In this document: positions 39,553-51,899 of the stretch, piece after piece
Numbering within the stretch: position 1 is the first letter of the stretch
Layout: each line of letters starts with the position of its first letter
Program-made: the position numbers and the translations under genes
The notes under the pieces: generated by a model
What the model saw: only the letters and a program-made list of their open reading frames with translations
Database searches by the model: none
Told to the model about the DNA's origin: nothing
NCBI RefSeq assembly: GCF_036884655.1
Contig: NC_088342.1
Span: forward strand, 38,933,501 to 38,997,500
Direction: 5' to 3'
Source of the DNA: Musa acuminata AAA Group
Taxonomy: Eukaryota; Streptophyta; Magnoliopsida; Zingiberales; Musaceae
DNA: 64,000 nucleotides

Positions 39553-42500
39553 TCAGTCCAGAATCATTGGAGCAGGATCTGATGTATCACATGCCTCAAT
39601 AGACTCGGCGATTCTGAGAGCCATGACAGATTTGTACACTAAAAGCTCAGCATTTGACAAAAGCATCTGAGCTCTACCACGTAAATGGATGGCAAGCTCA
39701 ACAGCTTTGTTAGCAGCATTCTTGGCTTCCTGTACCCTCTGCAAGGCCTCCTCGTGTGGTTCAACTATAATAATTGACAGTGATAAATGGCACGTCACAG
39801 AAAAGCAAAAAAAAGTAAAGCCAGACTGAGTGGCAAAACCTAATCAATCCGACAAAGAGTTCAAGATATAAATGCTCTAAAAATTGTTTAATGACTTTAT
39901 AAAAAGAGCCAAAAAAAGAAAAGAAAACTACTTTCTGCGGGTGAGAGAAACTTGCATGGATTCTAGGAAAGCATTTCATCATAATCAGAAAGAACACAAG
40001 TTAACATCAAAGCAAATTAAACTTACTACATAAGGGTCTCATTAACAAAATAACCTAACTATTCTATGGATACTGGACCAAAGGTTGTGGGTAAGGTCTG
40101 CAATACCGAATGATATCGCCCGTACCAGACGATACGTACCGGTCCATCAGCAGACCAGCACACTGACTGTCCGCTACCGAGCGGTACAATCGATTGAGGC
40201 GTTATCGTTGACGATGACCGAGGGAGAAGAAAGAAGAGAGAGAAGGGGAAGAAAGAAATAGGAAAAGGGGAGAACCAGGAGATCACCACTCTCCTCCTCG
40301 TCTGTCGGCGACTTCTCTTCCACGCCCAGGAGAAGAGGCATTGACGTCGCGGGGCAAAGAGAGGCGAAGTTTTTTTTTTTTTTTCTTCTCTTCTCGGGCG
40401 ACGTCGCCTACAAATTTATTTATTATCTGCGACGTCACCTCGGGCAACGTCACAATTTTTTTTTTTTTGCAATGTCGCTCGAGGCGACATCGCAATTTTT
40501 TTTTTTATCTGCGACATCGCCTCAGCGACGTCGCCCCGCATAGAGGTAAACCAAGCGGTTTACTGAAATATACCGTTCAGTATACAATACCATACCGTAT
40601 TGAATAAGTCTCAAATTTTCGGTACAGTACGAAATTTGAACAAAACAGATACAGCACGCAGGTGTATCATGTCCAATCAGAGTAAGTTTATGTAAGTTCA
40701 AAAAATACTTGACAACAGGCAGCAACATGGCATGAACCCTCCAAAGTTCTGCCAACAAATTACAAGCCTGTTTGATAAAGAAAGGTTTGTAATATATTCG
40801 TTGCACTCTAAACATGCACAACAGCACAGCAACTCTCCAAGTACAACTTTATAAGAGAGACAATCCAGAAAAGGGGCAATTACGAGTTCAACCATGGAGA
40901 AGCCAACAAATAATCCAAAGAACACAATCAAACAACCACCAATGAAATTCTAATTCTGAACAAAACATAAATGGTCAAGGCCTCTTGTATGAACTTTCTT
41001 TGATCTCTCAGCATTTCATATCTTAGGCTACTTGATGTGTAGATGAAGGGGGGATGACGGCGTGAAAAAATCAAATTAATTTTCGTGATATGAAAATATT
41101 TTAAGAACAAAAAACCAAAAAAAACATGAGATCAGCACACGTCGCAGACATCTAAATTTCAATTCAACGATCTGTATCTCATGATAACATTAGAACTGCT
41201 TGCATAAGACCCAAACCAATGTCATGGTAAAGGCAAAACAAACCTTGAGAGGTGACCACCAGCTTTGTTCTAGTTATCTGGCTACGTTGCCTATTGAAAG
41301 ATCTCTTCTTGCGCACAAATGGTTTGTGTATGAACTTTGCCCTTCGCAAAGGTGGACCCTGTTCAAAATTATACTAAAGGAACTGAGACATTAAGTTGAA
41401 ACAAAAAAAATTTATGTCTAACCATTAATTAAAAAATCACAGTAACATCATTAAAGTGATCAGTGCACTAAGCTCAATAAACACCAAAAGCACAGACATA
41501 AAAGAAAGAACACTAGCCATACATAACAGACTAATTGGAACAATTAAAATGGAAAAAAATCATAATGACAAAAGAAAAGAAAATACATCTTAAGAACACT
41601 GAACCAACATGGACAAAGAGAACTCGTGAAACATGATACTGTTGCATAAGCATTACATGATATGAGATAGAGTAAAATGAAGCTGGTAAGAAATTGATCC
41701 ACATCTGAAGCTTGTTATTAAGTATAGAAGAGAAAATAGTTGACCATGTGGAATAAATCAAAGTACAGCTGATGCAGCAAAATATTGCAACAAGCTCTCA
41801 CGAAACAGAGTCAGTCTTAAAAATTGTGACGCCATCAACAACTTTTATTCAACTGCCCATTATGACTCCATGGAACAAAAAAGAAACATGCAACTGTAGT
41901 GATACGCTAAAACCTATGGTATGAAACAACATGTATCTACTCTAAAATTATATAAAAGCAAGTGGAGTTCTTTCACAGAAAGATGCATCCAGCAATCAGC
42001 TAACAGCAAACACTGTAAGTTAGCATGCATATGTATGCATGTATGTATCCTAATACTAGGTCATCAAACTTCGTTTTGTGACTTGATTCAAATCTTAAAA
42101 CAATATAAAAGAACACAATAAACTAACAACTGCAATTACCTGGAACTCTCGAACTAAAGCAGCACATCTCTTGTTCCTCTTTCTTATCCAGTAGTCATAA
42201 ACAGCACCCAACATCTCTCTCATTCCAAAATTCTGATAAAGATCTAATGCCTTCTCCTTATCAAATACATCATCCACATTGCTGAAAGCATCCTTCTCCA
42301 TTGCATAAATTATTTTCTCAAAGTTGTCTGCTGTAATAACAGCCAATTCGCCAAGATCCATATGTCGAATGCTAGAATTATACTCATCAAGCCACTGCTC
42401 ATCCCCTGAGTCCATATCATACCTAGCAATTTTGCTAAATAGAGCTCGCTGAACTTCATCATCCTCCATCCTGATGTATTCATCAGGGTGTACAAAAGTA

Positions 42501-44642
42501 GCTGCAGCGCATGCCTCGGTACCGGAGACCTCCTCAAAGATGGGCACTGGAATCATCCTAAAGGAAGCCTCCTGCAGGTTACGCTCTCGGCATTCTGCAT
42601 GCAATTCCTTGAAAACAAGCCAGTCCCACCTATCCAAAAACTCAAGCTTCCATCTATCTTCTCCAGCCCACATATAGGCATGAGTGAACCGATTGACAAA
42701 ACAAGGCCTCATGTCCAGAGGCCTGTGCAGGTACCTCACTTGACCATGTGACTTCACAGTTATACACCAGTCCTTCGGGGCCAACATGTCCAACATGACT
42801 TCAAAACCTTCCTCTCTCCAACACCTGTCTGCATCAGTAACCAGAACATTTGCCTTGCAATGTACAGAGTCTATATTTCGCTTCACCTCTGCCAAAGCAG
42901 ACTTTAGTTCCTTATTCTGCTCCACGGGGCTCTTCTTGGCAGACTTCTTCTGCTTTCCCTGAGAACTAAGTGGACTTGAGACATCACTCTCATCTTTGCA
43001 ACTGGAGTCCTCACCACAGGCATCAGGCACATCAACAAACATTGGCTTTACCATGAGTTCTGGGAAACTACTTGCTTTATCTTCTGATAAAACACTAGAA
43101 CCATTCTGACTTGCTGTATCTGTACATGAGCTCATCAAACCCGGGTTCTGACTACTTAGAAACCTTGAGGAACTTCTTCTCCTGCGATGCTTATTTGGCC
43201 TTAAACCACTAAAAGGAATTGCATTTTGGGTAAATGATCTATAAGCATCAACTAGATCATTTTGTTCGTATACATCCATAGAATGAAGCCTTAAACGTTT
43301 AGTTCCCGAATAATCTGCCTCCACAAGAGCATGAGAATCATTTTCTCCGCAATTAACAGCCACGTAGGGATCAACATGTGAGACCATTAAGGTCCTCGCA
43401 AGAACACGAGGTAAATAAAGTGAACCAAGAAGAAAGCTGACATGCAAGCTCCTAAAGTAGGACGGAAGGGCCGAAATATCAAGCCATATTATAGGAACCG
43501 ACTGTCTAGAACCATAAATCTTACATAACCCACAAGAAGGCAAAGCATTTGTCAACACCATATTCTGAAACAAAACAAAACAAAACAAAATTCATGATTT
43601 CATACAATTAGGCGTTCAGAGAATCAGTGCAAAATTGGAAGGAAAATATGTCATTGTAAAATAAAAGCCTTACATCTCTGTCTCGTTGGAGTGGCAATAT
43701 ATGGACTCCATGCTGAGAGAAGACACTTGCCAACGACCCAGATAGTAGGAAGGCAGCAAACTCCCAAAGAGTCACCGTGACCCTCCTCGTCCATCTAAGT
43801 ATAGCAATTAGGAGTCTTGGAAACAAGAGTGAACTACCGACGCAAGAGGATTCCACGATCAGTGAGAGCACCACAGGACCACCTGTGGTAACGCACAGAC
43901 TACGTTCCTTAATACCGATCTTCTTCACGCCATTCACTGAAGATACTGCAACTCTAGGCTGTCTCTTCACAACACCTCTTTCGTTCGAGATCTCCACCCG
44001 CTCTCGTTTGATTACCAGAGGTACAGGCGCTACCTTTAGTCTCTTCCTGCGACCTCTCCGCATGAAAACCAAGCCGTATCTTTTTTCGATCTCGGAATCC
44101 CCATCTCCAACAGACGAAGATGGTGACCCTGCGTCACTAGGAAGCTGCCTCTGCCGCTTACGCCCATAAACCATCCCAAACTTCTTAGTCTGCGGACAAT
44201 CCAGAGAGTTCTTGGGAACAAAGGACTCCGGCAGTTCCCTCACGATCCCAGCAGCACGAGCCTCCGGCTCGTTCCACACAATGGAGTCCCTATTTTCCCG
44301 CCTTGCGCCATCCTCCCGCTTCCACCACTGCAGATCCGCGGTACCGCCGCTAAAGACATCCAACCACTCATCCCTGCGCTTCCACACAGCGAGCCGCTTC
44401 CCGGACCGGAGGATCCTCGAGTCGCCGTCGCCGCAGGCATTCGCGGCCACAGCAACGGAGGAAGGCTTGGCGACGAACACCCTCGTCGACCGCCGAGCCC
44501 CCACCGACGGCATGGACTGCGGTGCCGGCGCCGGCAGTGGGAACACCCGGGACCCTATCTCCGCTTCGGCCGCCCCGTACAGCTTCCTCCGCGCAGCGCT
44601 AGGGCCCTCCGGTCTCGCTTGCCGCCTCATCACCACCGCCAT
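39553..44642 (-). CDS. Enhancer of polycomb-like protein (EPCR type)
   Basis: Minus-strand exons are 44642-43674, 43564-42140, 41358-41244 and 39764-39553. Junctions are GT-AG and phases close to 906 aa. The basic N-terminal region has ILRSGKRLAVWKRR, WLDVFSGG and KKFGMVYGRKRQR. A conserved hydrophobic stretch (about 270-320) leads into exon 2, SYFRSLHVSFLLGSLYLPRV. The EPL domain lies at about 570-800: PLDMRPCFVNRFTHAYMW, EDRWKLEFLDRWDWLVFKEL, EYIRMEDDEVQRALFSKIAR, DNFEKIIYAMEKDAF and FGMREMLGAVYDYW. Exon 3 is basic (PPLRRAKFIHKPFVRKKRS). The C-terminus is a helical AANKAVELAIHLRGRAQ segment ending PAPMILD. The Arabidopsis relatives EPCR1/2 belong to the nuclear PEAT complex (PWWP, EPCR, ARID, TRB) in heterochromatin silencing. 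Membership here is inferred from family. An in-frame ATG at 44630 is an alternative start. Confidence 0.9.
40075..40640. repeat. GC-rich repeat inserted in the last EPCR intron
   Basis: Within the 1479-bp intron, this block starts with GTACCAGACGATACGTACCG-type sequence and ends near ACCGTTCAGTATACAATACC. It is full of inverted CGACGTCGC and GCGACATCGCC motifs separated by T-runs of 9-16. It differs sharply in composition from the AT-rich intron on both sides, consistent with a non-coding mobile repeat of unknown class. Confidence 0.6.
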
Positions 44643-44893
44643 CTCGGCACCCCAAGAACCTCCCCATGATCAACTCCGATCACCCGCCCATGGTGAAAGC
44701 CCGATCGGATCCCGAATCCTTCCGTCTCCCCTCCTTAATTTCAGTTAGTCTCAATACCCTGACGCCGATTTCGTTTCACCACTTGTCCGGTTCCCTCCGA
44801 GATCAAGATCTGAAGAGGGGGACTGAACTGATGGCGGTTAAGGCGCTTCACATCGTCGCCGGTCGGGGTAGATAGAGAGTGTGAGAGGGCGAG

Positions 44894-44902
44894 TTAGGGT
44901 TT
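44894..44902 (-). promoter_or_regulatory. Telo-box upstream of the EPCR gene
   Basis: TTAGGGTTT on the plus strand (AAACCCTAA on the minus), about 255 nt upstream of the start codon. Confidence 0.6.
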
Positions 44903-45540
44903 GGATTCGGGCACAGCTATTAATGACGACTGACAAGGCGAGTGGAGCCGTCTGATGGAGATCGAACGGATAGAACTTGGAGACTTCACACGTCGTGTTG
45001 CTCCTCTCGTCGTGGGATTTTAAACAGGCCGGGGCGATTTTTCTAGGCGCATCGGTCGAGTGCGCCGCGGCTCAGGTTGGCTGACCACGCGGCGGTCATC
45101 GAAACGATTGCATTCGCGGATTATAAGGCACGGTTTCGGCTCCCAAACGTGGGACCGCGGAGCAGCGGACGCGAGGGGGCAAGCGTGTCCTCGTCGCGGA
45201 GTTCGAGGTGACGGCGACAGGTGGGATCGGCGGACGTGCTTTGCGGGAGACCATAGGACAGGGGTTTCAAGGCACTGGCAGGCTTACACGTGTCATGTTT
45301 GTTGACTGACAATATCACCTATTTGGCCTTCAACGGGAATTCGAGATTTGGCCGAATCAAAAATGAACCAAATTAGTGGGGCCACTAAAATAAAAGTTCT
45401 TATTGGTGAGAAATCCTGAATTCCGAATGATGTCGTGCGCAAAATCCTGGATATCTCTTGTCCTGTGGGCTGTTGTTCATCGATCGAACGCACGTCGCCG
45501 GGGTAGTTCAAATATCTAAAAAACCCTAACAATTAACATC
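44903..45540. other. EPCR upstream region and GC-rich flank
   Basis: GC-rich DNA to about 45260, then mixed composition. No gene is recognised and the short ORFs are incidental. This is probably the promoter of the EPCR gene. Confidence 0.4.
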
Positions 45541-47690
45541 CCTTGAAAGTGCTTTTTCACATCCATGTCCCTATAAGCTTCAATAATGACAAATATATTC
45601 CTTACGTGTGGTTCCTTTGTGACATTTTATCAAACATGTTTAATATATGACTAGATTCAACCAAGCAAAGGTTAAACCTAAAAGATTAGAATAGAAATTA
45701 ATAAAATATATTCTCACCCATATGTCTACGTGGACAAATATTAAGCCAGAAAACAGACAATTCCAAAATGTATTCTTAAATAATATTTAAGGTATAAAAA
45801 TATATTTTAAATAAGGGTAAGTTTTTTTTATTTAAGTACTCGAACTCATATTTAGGGATCTTGGATCACTAACTTAGCATCGGAAGAATCGGATCAAGAA
45901 ACCTCTCCCGATCGTGGTCTTTATGTAGGGAGCACCTCGAGGGCACGATACTTTCACCTTGGAGAAGCTTCGGACAATCCTACGCACAAGGATCCAAACC
46001 ATATCGAGTTGACTAAAATATCAATATTTTTTTTTTTTATAACAATTTGGTGCTAGAATGAGAGTTTAATCTCATAGGAATATCCATCCCTCAATCCTCT
46101 TAACGAACTCTCCAACGATGAGACATTACTTTCAACTCATAACACTTTTACTTATAGAGAGCAACTGTCATCCTTCCCACATATAAATGAGTCTACCTTG
46201 ATGCAAACGCCAGCAATGTAATAGCGCATATTCAATAACTCAAGCCCTTCACTCCTAGGGTCAAGCTTGAACAACTTACTCTTTCCCGCCGAGATGTTTT
46301 TAAACCTCACTCATCATGTGTAGATGCTCATGGGCATATTGCAAGTTATCACCCTGATCTTGCCTTAGTTAGCCTAACAAATAGAACTACCATCTTAGTA
46401 GTAACCGACATCTCAATTGCCACTTGCACCGGCACCCATCAAAATCCCCCTAGTTGACATGATGCTAGTATCTCAAGATTGCCCGAGGTCCATGGAACCA
46501 CCGGCTGAAGGAGCACCCTACTCCCTAATGGTGGAGTTTAGTGCATTACCACATCATTACTCTACTCGGCCCAAATCCGAGACCCAATCAATGAATTCAA
46601 TGGATGGCTCCTTAAGAGTCCAACTGAGATAAAGAAATCAATGCCTAAACGAGATGCGATAAGAGTTCTAGTAGTCCATGGGGGAGAATTTGGTCGATCC
46701 CACCTCAGGTCAATCCCCATTCACCTAGAACATCCAAGACGAGTCAATCCTGACTAACTTTCACCTCTTATTGTTATAAGTCTTTGATGATAATACCGAC
46801 CTGATTGACACACTACTACCTTTTCTGCCCATATTTCACTCTACAGCATCTCAGATGCTTTGATGTGTCACACATACCCAATGATGTTGAGCTGATTGGC
46901 GCGAGAGTGGTACACTCATCTTAAGCCACTCTTAGTCGACTTTTTCACTTGGCTTACAAAGGAGTTCAAACTCTACTTCATCAAGAATATATGCCTGAAG
47001 CCATCAACGATAATGTTGCTCGGAGTTGGGCAAGGGGAGGAAGAGATACTATTCAACTTTGTTGCTCAATTAACCAATGAGATTAAGGCATTCAAGAAGT
47101 CCATCCATCACTCACGATTCAAACCTTCAAGATGAGGCTAAGTCCTCTCACCCATTTTGGTCATTGATAGAAAGGATATTAGTGATTATATTTAAAGTCC
47201 TCCAAAGGGTAAACTAATTCATAGTCATTGATACGATTGTCTCAAGTAAGCATGAGGAGATACAAAAAAGGCCACGGTAGGAGCGATCATCATTGATTCC
47301 AACCCCAAGGTCATCTCAGAGAAGAAAACAAGACTAACTCGAGTTGCCTCGCCTAAGACTTGAATTGACTCCTTAACATAATAAAAACTAAGGTCTTCTT
47401 ACAAATAAAAAAAAATTAATTTTTGAAGAACCATCAATCGATAAAGATGCCATCGGAAAGGAGGGAAAGATCTCAATATTATTATTTCCACCATAACTAT
47501 AGTCATGATATGGAAGACTATCATGATTTGAAATGAGCAAATCGAGGAGTTCATTCATCGAAGGCATCTCAAAACATTCATCCAAAGACCTTAGGAACCT
47601 TCACCCTAACCTCGAGGCCCAGTTAAGAGGCAAATCGACATCATTATCGAGGAACTCACCTTAAGAGGGGATAATACTGTGGGTCACAAA
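45541..47690 (+). mobile_element. Ty3/gypsy retrotransposon relic, LTR end plus gag
   Basis: AT-rich sequence leads to a PBS-like site TTTGGTGCTAGAATGAGA (46046-46063) of the kind found after gypsy LTRs. A leader of about 0.8 kb and a gag fragment follow. Neither LTR boundary is clear and no pol is present. It is joined at about 47700 to a different retroelement. Confidence 0.6.
46840..47140 (+). pseudogene. Ty3/gypsy gag domain fragment
   Basis: The frame gives AREWYTHLKP, then TWLTKEFKLYFIKNI, QGEEEILFNFVAQL and NEIKAFKKS. This follows the retrotransposon gag pattern (AxxWYxxLxPxSIxSWxxLxxxFxxxF, then QxxxESLxxFxxRF). A stop precedes LAREW, and capsid sequence before it and the zinc knuckle after it are absent. 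Confidence 0.7.
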
Positions 47691-48154
47691 ACCTATGCCC
47701 GAGCCATTATCGAGAAATGCTAAAAATTATAAAATAATTTTCAAGGATGAGGAGATAGAGTATCTCATCCAAAACTATGAAAATGAGAAAAAGGGTAGTT
47801 GATATTCACCCGTTGAAAAGAATATCAGTAGTAGAAGTCGGTGACCTCGAGTAAAAAGGAATCAAGAGTGGACGTAGGTCATAACGACCAAACCACTATA
47901 AATCTGGTGTGCTTTCTTTCTATGACATTTCTTTCATACTTTTCATTCTCATCGCTCACTGATTTACTTGCTCACTACCCTCAATCACTTACAAACGTTT
48001 TTAAATTTAAACACTTTTTCAAATATATGCTTTATCAAACGTATCTTTGAATTAACATCATTTTTATCGAAAGCATTAATTCACCAACGCACCCCTCCCC
48101 CCTCCCCCCTCCCCCTCTCTTCCCCCACCCACCCTACTGCCGACTTGATCCTAT

Positions 48155-48168
48155 TAGTTGGTATCAAA
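48155..48168 (+). other. Primer-binding site of the copia element
   Basis: TTGGTATCAAAGCC, a one-mismatch version of the initiator Met-tRNA PBS, follows a C-rich tract (about 48092-48130) that lies at the end of the LTR. Confidence 0.6.
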
Positions 48169-48206
48169 GCCACGTTTTTCTATATTTGGTTTAACACCCA
48201 AGAGAA

Positions 48207-49390
48207 ATGACTTTTTTTTGCTTTCAAGATGGTCACTCTATCAATCATCCTCCTATGTTCAATGGGACTGACTACATATACTGGAAAACTCAAATGAGAG
48301 TTTTCTTACTTTCTATGAATTTCGATTTATGGAACATTGTTGAAAGGTTTGAAAAGTCTTCTAAACCAATGAACGAATGGAATGATTTAGAGAATAAGAC
48401 TTTTTCTTTGAATTCTAAAGCAATAAACGCTTTGTTTTATGCTCTAGATAAAAATGAATCTAATTGGGTTTATATTTGCGAAACTGACATTTGGCACACT
48501 CTTGAAATCACGCACGAATGCACAAGTAGGGTTAAAGATTCTAAAGTTAATCTTTTTATGTATAGTTTTGAATTGTTTCGAATAGAACCAAGTGACAACA
48601 TGTACACTCGTTTTACAAATGTCATCATTGGTTTAAAAGCTCTTAGCAAATATTTTTCAAATTTTAAACTTATTAATAAAATTTTACGATTACTTTTTAA
48701 AAATTTAGATTTGAAAGTAACTACAATACAAGAGCCAAAGGATCTAGATAACTTTTTACTTGAAGAACTTATCGGCTTTTTGATGACCTATGAAATGACA
48801 TGCAAGGCACATGATGAATATAAGAATAACATTTTATAGAACAGGAAGGATTTGACACTTCGAACAATAAAAGACCACTTAAGCGAAAGTTCAAGTGATG
48901 ATGACATAAAACTTCTAACAAAAAATTTAAAAAGTTCATAAAAAAGACTAATTCTAAAAATGAACTAAAAAAGGAGAAGCTACGAAAGAATAAGAAAGCA
49001 CTCAAGGTGACTTGGGATGAAATGAGTGCATCCGAAGACAAAAAGCAAACTGATGAAGATGAAGTGGTGAACTTCTCTTTGATGGCTCTTGACGATGAGA
49101 TAAATGACTTAACCCAAATGTCTTTACCTTACAATGAATTATTTGATGCATTTAATGATTTATATGATGAATGTAAATTAGTTAGCAAAAATTTTAAATT
49201 ACTAAAAAAGAATCATGCTTCTCTTTCTAATGAATTTAAAAAATTAAAAAATAAGCATGATAATTGCATGTTAAGCTCTTGCACTAAATGTGAATAGTTA
49301 AATTCATAAAAAAGAAAATTTTGTTATTACAATAAATTTTAAAAAAATTTAAAATTGATAGCAAATCTTTAAATATGATTCATGCCAATA
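48207..49390 (+). pseudogene. Copia gag (UBN2/DUF4219-type), interrupted
   Basis: The first open frame (48207-48839) starts near NHPPMFNGTDYIYWKTQMRV. It continues with FDLWNIVERF, AINALFYALDKNE, MYSFELFRIEPSDNMYTRF and LEELIGFLMTYEM, the gag pattern of SIRE/TNT1-like elements. A second frame (49007-49297) is acidic and coiled-coil-like (DEINDLTQMSL then LVSKNFKLLKKNHASLSNEF). A frameshift separates them. The sequence resumes after the gypsy insertion (53929) with KKGIGFVS and TFVK-type gag C-terminal motifs. It is not translatable as one protein. Confidence 0.75.
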
Positions 49391-49391
49391 A

Positions 49392-49396
49392 GAGTC
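49392..49396 (+). other. Target-site duplication GAGTC, left copy
   Basis: GAGTC precedes the 5' LTR at 49397. The right copy is 53924-53928. Confidence 0.85.
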
Positions 49397-49790
49397 TGTT
49401 AGGACTCTAGTTAGGAGAGTCCTAATTGAGAGGGGTATTCATGTAAAACCTACCTAAGTCGATCCCTATTAAAGAGATGAAGAGGCTGGCTAGGGTTAGG
49501 AGGTTGTTTCTTAGAGAAGAATTATGAGTTATAAAAGAATATGAGTCTTGAGTAGGAATCCTATTAGGAGTTGGTTAGAAGTAGGAGTCTTGAGTATGAG
49601 TCCTATTAGAAGTTACGGTTTAGAAGCCTTATAAATAGCCATATATTTCTCCTCTTTTGATAAGAAATAGATTAATCTTTTCTACAGCCTTTGAGCAGTA
49701 ACTTGGAGGGAGGAACCCTTATAGAGTTCCAAGGAGGCCGATCCCCTAAAGAGATCAACCCCAAGTTTAGAATCTGCAAGGGTTCTATCA
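49397..49790 (+). repeat. 5' LTR of the nested gypsy element
   Basis: TGTTAGGACTCTAG to GGGTTCTATCA, 394 bp. It contains a TATAAATAGCC box near 49630 that probably starts element transcription. Confidence 0.88.
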
Positions 49791-49804
49791 TCTAGTATCA
49801 GAGC
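49791..49804 (+). other. Primer-binding site of the nested gypsy element
   Basis: TCTAGTATCAGAGC, one or two substitutions from the Met-tRNA PBS, directly after the LTR. Confidence 0.7.
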
Positions 49805-51128
49805 AATATTCTTAGTGTCTCGCTGCCTTTCCACAGCTATCCATCAACCCTCCACAACCACCCAAAGTAATTCCTATAATTGCTTAAAAAATCATCGTCG
49901 AATTTCGCCATCATCTCCACCATCGCGGATCATCCTTTGATCTCCCCGTGAATTACAACAAGTTTTGGTTTCCTACCTTACTACTACTGTAATTTAGTTA
50001 TCCTTATTTGAAAATTAAAAAAATTTTATTCCTATATTGCTGCATAAGCTTTTCGTCGTAAAGTTTTCATCTCTATGGCAAAAGATATATTGCAGAATTT
50101 CAATCGCATAGCATAGTCTGTTTGATCTTACTATTATGTTTTTTCTGTCCAAATCTATACAAAATTTTTATGATACTTTGACACTTCATAACAGCATATT
50201 TCCCTTTAGCTTCATTGAAAATTTCTCAATATAAACTACTAATCTTTTACGTCCAATCTGCTACACTTGAAAACCTGCGCTGTAGAAAATTTCAATCACA
50301 TATTGTTGCCTTAACTGATCTATTTGCAATACTTTTTGAACGAAATTTCTTATACACTTCATATATCATCTTGGCTTCTATCTAAGATTGATCTATTAAG
50401 GAATTCATCTCTGAAAGTGTTCTTGTGTTGCAAGAAATTTTTGTCGCAAACCGTTGAAATTTTTCGACAAAAATTCTACTATCACAATTTGCATCAATTT
50501 CCTTACTGTTATACTGTCGAAATTTTTTTAATTAAATTGGTCATCCTTGCTGTCATATAAGCTATGATTTTGCTATCAAATCCCTCCTCAAATTTCTTGG
50601 TTTTTGCTGGAAATTTCATTGAGAAATCGATGTTTCTTCAACGACAATTTTGCTCATACAAGACAACACATACCTGCAGCAACTTCCACTGATTTCTATC
50701 AAACTTTTGTTGCCATCTACCACAGATCTAAAACTTTTTCCCTAACCTTCATCCATTACCATCACAACCCTAAAACTCTACTAAACCACACCCTCAAACT
50801 ATACCCAAAACAGCCATAAAATAAGCATAAACTGCAGCCTACATCCACCGATCCACCAACCCTTTCGACCATCACTTCTCTCAACCTATATATGCCTTTA
50901 ATTCGACAACAAAAGAGAGATCTTAATATCATAGATTTGAAGGCATATACGATGGCATCTGATAAGACAATCAATGCTAAATTCAAAGTATTTGAGGCGC
51001 AAATGGAGGATAAGATTCGGACGCTCTTTACCGAACTCAGATTAAGCTGACCACCAAGCTCAAAGAAATCACATCAAGGAGAGAGCTCTGCCCAATCGCA
51101 CCAAGCACCAAGAGATGACTTCCATGGG

Positions 51129-51660
51129 ATGAGAGGCTCTATGACCGACCCTAACTATCCATGCATAACAGTGGACTTCCCTAGATGGGAAAAAGGAGAT
51201 CTGATTGGTTGGATCTTACGCATGGAGCGATATTTTCGGTACCACAAAACCGCGAACGCATCTATGATAGAAATTACGGCTATACATCTAGAAGGGGATA
51301 CTATAAAATGGTTTGAATGGTTTGAACACACTCATGGAGTCCTCTCATGGCGACAATTTAAAGAAGGACTATTGATCCACTTCAGACTAATCGATTACGA
51401 GAATATTAACGGACAACTAGCAAAGATCCGACAAACCTCCACCATTAAGGAGTACCAAACCAGGTTTGAAAGTTTATCTAATCAAACTTGTGATTGGTCT
51501 AAAAAATAGCTATTATGGACCTTTATTGAGGGCTTGAAGCCAAAGATCCGGGAAGAAGTTAAAGTGCGACAACCGTATACGCTTATGACATCCATCTCTT
51601 TTGCACGATTTCAAGAGGAGCAATTGAACCATGAAACCCAAAGGACTAGGGTCACTCTTT
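51129..51660 (+). pseudogene. Ty3/gypsy gag
   Basis: The open frame 51129-51509 contains KGDLIGWILRMERYFRYH, AIHLEGDTIKWFEWFE, HGVLSWRQFKEGLLIHF and TIKEYQTRFESLSNQ, the plant gypsy retrotransposon gag pattern. A TAG ends it at 51507-51509, where a tryptophan or glutamine codon would be expected. The frame then continues in similarity with FIEGLKPKIREEVKV. Confidence 0.8.
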
Positions 51661-51899
51661 GACTAGCAATACTAAAGCCCTCAACTCCCCCCTACTGTCA
51701 ACCGAGTCCCTGCACCAAAAAGGTTGACAAGAGAAGAGCTTCGGGAGCAATCTGCGAAGGCAAACAGATCATCCTACGTGGAAAGCACAGAAGTAACGTA
51801 ACCACCGTTTCAACCCAATGAATGAAGAAAGTTTTGCACAAGGTAAATGGTGGCTTTCTTATGCATCTCTAGTAGCAACTATAGGGGAAGAAAATAGAA

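Noticed and set aside
44212..44748. 178-aa plus-strand ORF
   Set aside because: It is the antisense shadow of EPCR exon 1.
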